The position numbers were made by a program, and so were the translations under genes. Source: Acidimicrobiaceae bacterium (GTDB taxonomy: Bacteria; Actinomycetota; Acidimicrobiia; Acidimicrobiales; RAAP-2). From it: a stretch of DNA of 5,600 nt. The notes under the pieces are model-generated. The model was not told the DNA's origin and made no database searches. It saw only the letters and a list, made by a program, of their open reading frames with translations. How positions within the stretch are numbered: position 1 is the first letter of the stretch; every line of letters starts with the position of its first letter. Location of the stretch: positions 14,132 to 19,731 of the forward strand of contig PLSY01000338.1 of the NCBI GenBank assembly GCA_003164275.1. Reading direction: 5' to 3'. This document shows positions 5,440 to 5,600 of this stretch, one piece after another.

Positions 5440-5600
5440 TCAGATGTGGCGCGGGGGCCTTTCCCTGTTCTGCCGCTCCGCCCAACACCGGTCACAGTCC
5501 TCACGCAACCGGGCCCCACCGGTGCGATCCATCCGGGCAATGACGTCAGGATGACCACAAAAGGCGCACCTATCCGGGCTCTTCTCGATCAGGCGTGGGG
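5440..5600 (-). CDS. Small zinc-ribbon protein (copy 2, N-terminus beyond window)
   Basis: The minus-strand frame is open from the right edge to TGA at 5442-5440, giving 52 residues with no ATG, GTG or TTG, so the start lies outside and the N-terminus is longer than that of copy 1. It has CAFCGH (Cys11, Cys14 of the visible part) and CDRC (Cys35, Cys38), followed by WAERQNRERPP, as in copy 1. The first cysteine of the second cluster in copy 1 (Cys31) is Arg here (LREDCDRC). This shows that the two shared CxxC pairs are the likely zinc ligands and that the fifth cysteine of copy 1 is dispensable. The stop is 84 bp upstream of the glycosyltransferase ATG on the same strand. Function is unknown; a binding role is inferred from the ribbon alone. 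Confidence 0.7.
   Translation of the reverse strand, partial: PRLIEKSPDRCAFCGHPDVIARMDRTGGARLREDCDRCWAERQNRERPPRHI

Noticed and set aside
1..5600. CRISPR array, insertion sequence or phage genes
   Set aside because: No regularly spaced direct repeats, no transposase or integrase motifs and no paired terminal inverted repeats flanking a gene were found on either strand.

Overview
This is a GC-rich window with strong G/C preference at third codon positions in its clear genes. A high-GC Actinomycetota-like bacterium fits best. Three genes also carry a TANNNT -10 hexamer only 6-7 bases before the start codon, the arrangement of leaderless transcripts common in that phylum. No marker gene fixes the taxon, so this is inference.

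Left part (1-1710): sparse, with small unrecognised genes. The C-terminal end of a plus-strand gene (2-130) converges on a 59-aa minus-strand gene (304-483), and each is followed by a hairpin. After about 490 bp without a convincing gene comes an 85-aa plus-strand protein (976-1233). A further gene-free stretch of about 470 bp follows, holding three strong inverted repeats: an 8-bp stem at 1373-1390, an 18-bp perfect palindrome at 1490-1507 and an 11-bp-stem repeat at 1599-1629. They lie upstream of a class I SAM-dependent methyltransferase (1711-2526, GTG start).

Right part (2565-5600): everything lies on the minus strand. In transcription order there is the end of a small zinc-ribbon protein (copy 2, running off the right edge), a 775-aa protein made of two complete family-4 glycosyltransferase domains in tandem, a degenerate class II tRNA-like sequence (2831-2908), and a complete 51-aa paralogue of the zinc-ribbon protein (copy 1, 2565-2720). 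Copy 1 converges on the methyltransferase gene with a 38-bp gap.

The double glycosyltransferase and the methyltransferase would fit an accessory surface-glycan or glycolipid locus, but they are convergent and not an operon, so a shared pathway is only a suggestion. The most distinctive observation is the pair of zinc-ribbon mini-proteins bracketing the glycosyltransferase. They are 34/44 identical in protein over the shared part, and 18 of the 34 identical residues use different synonymous codons. That pattern shows selection on the protein and marks a real small-protein family that gene callers could easily miss.
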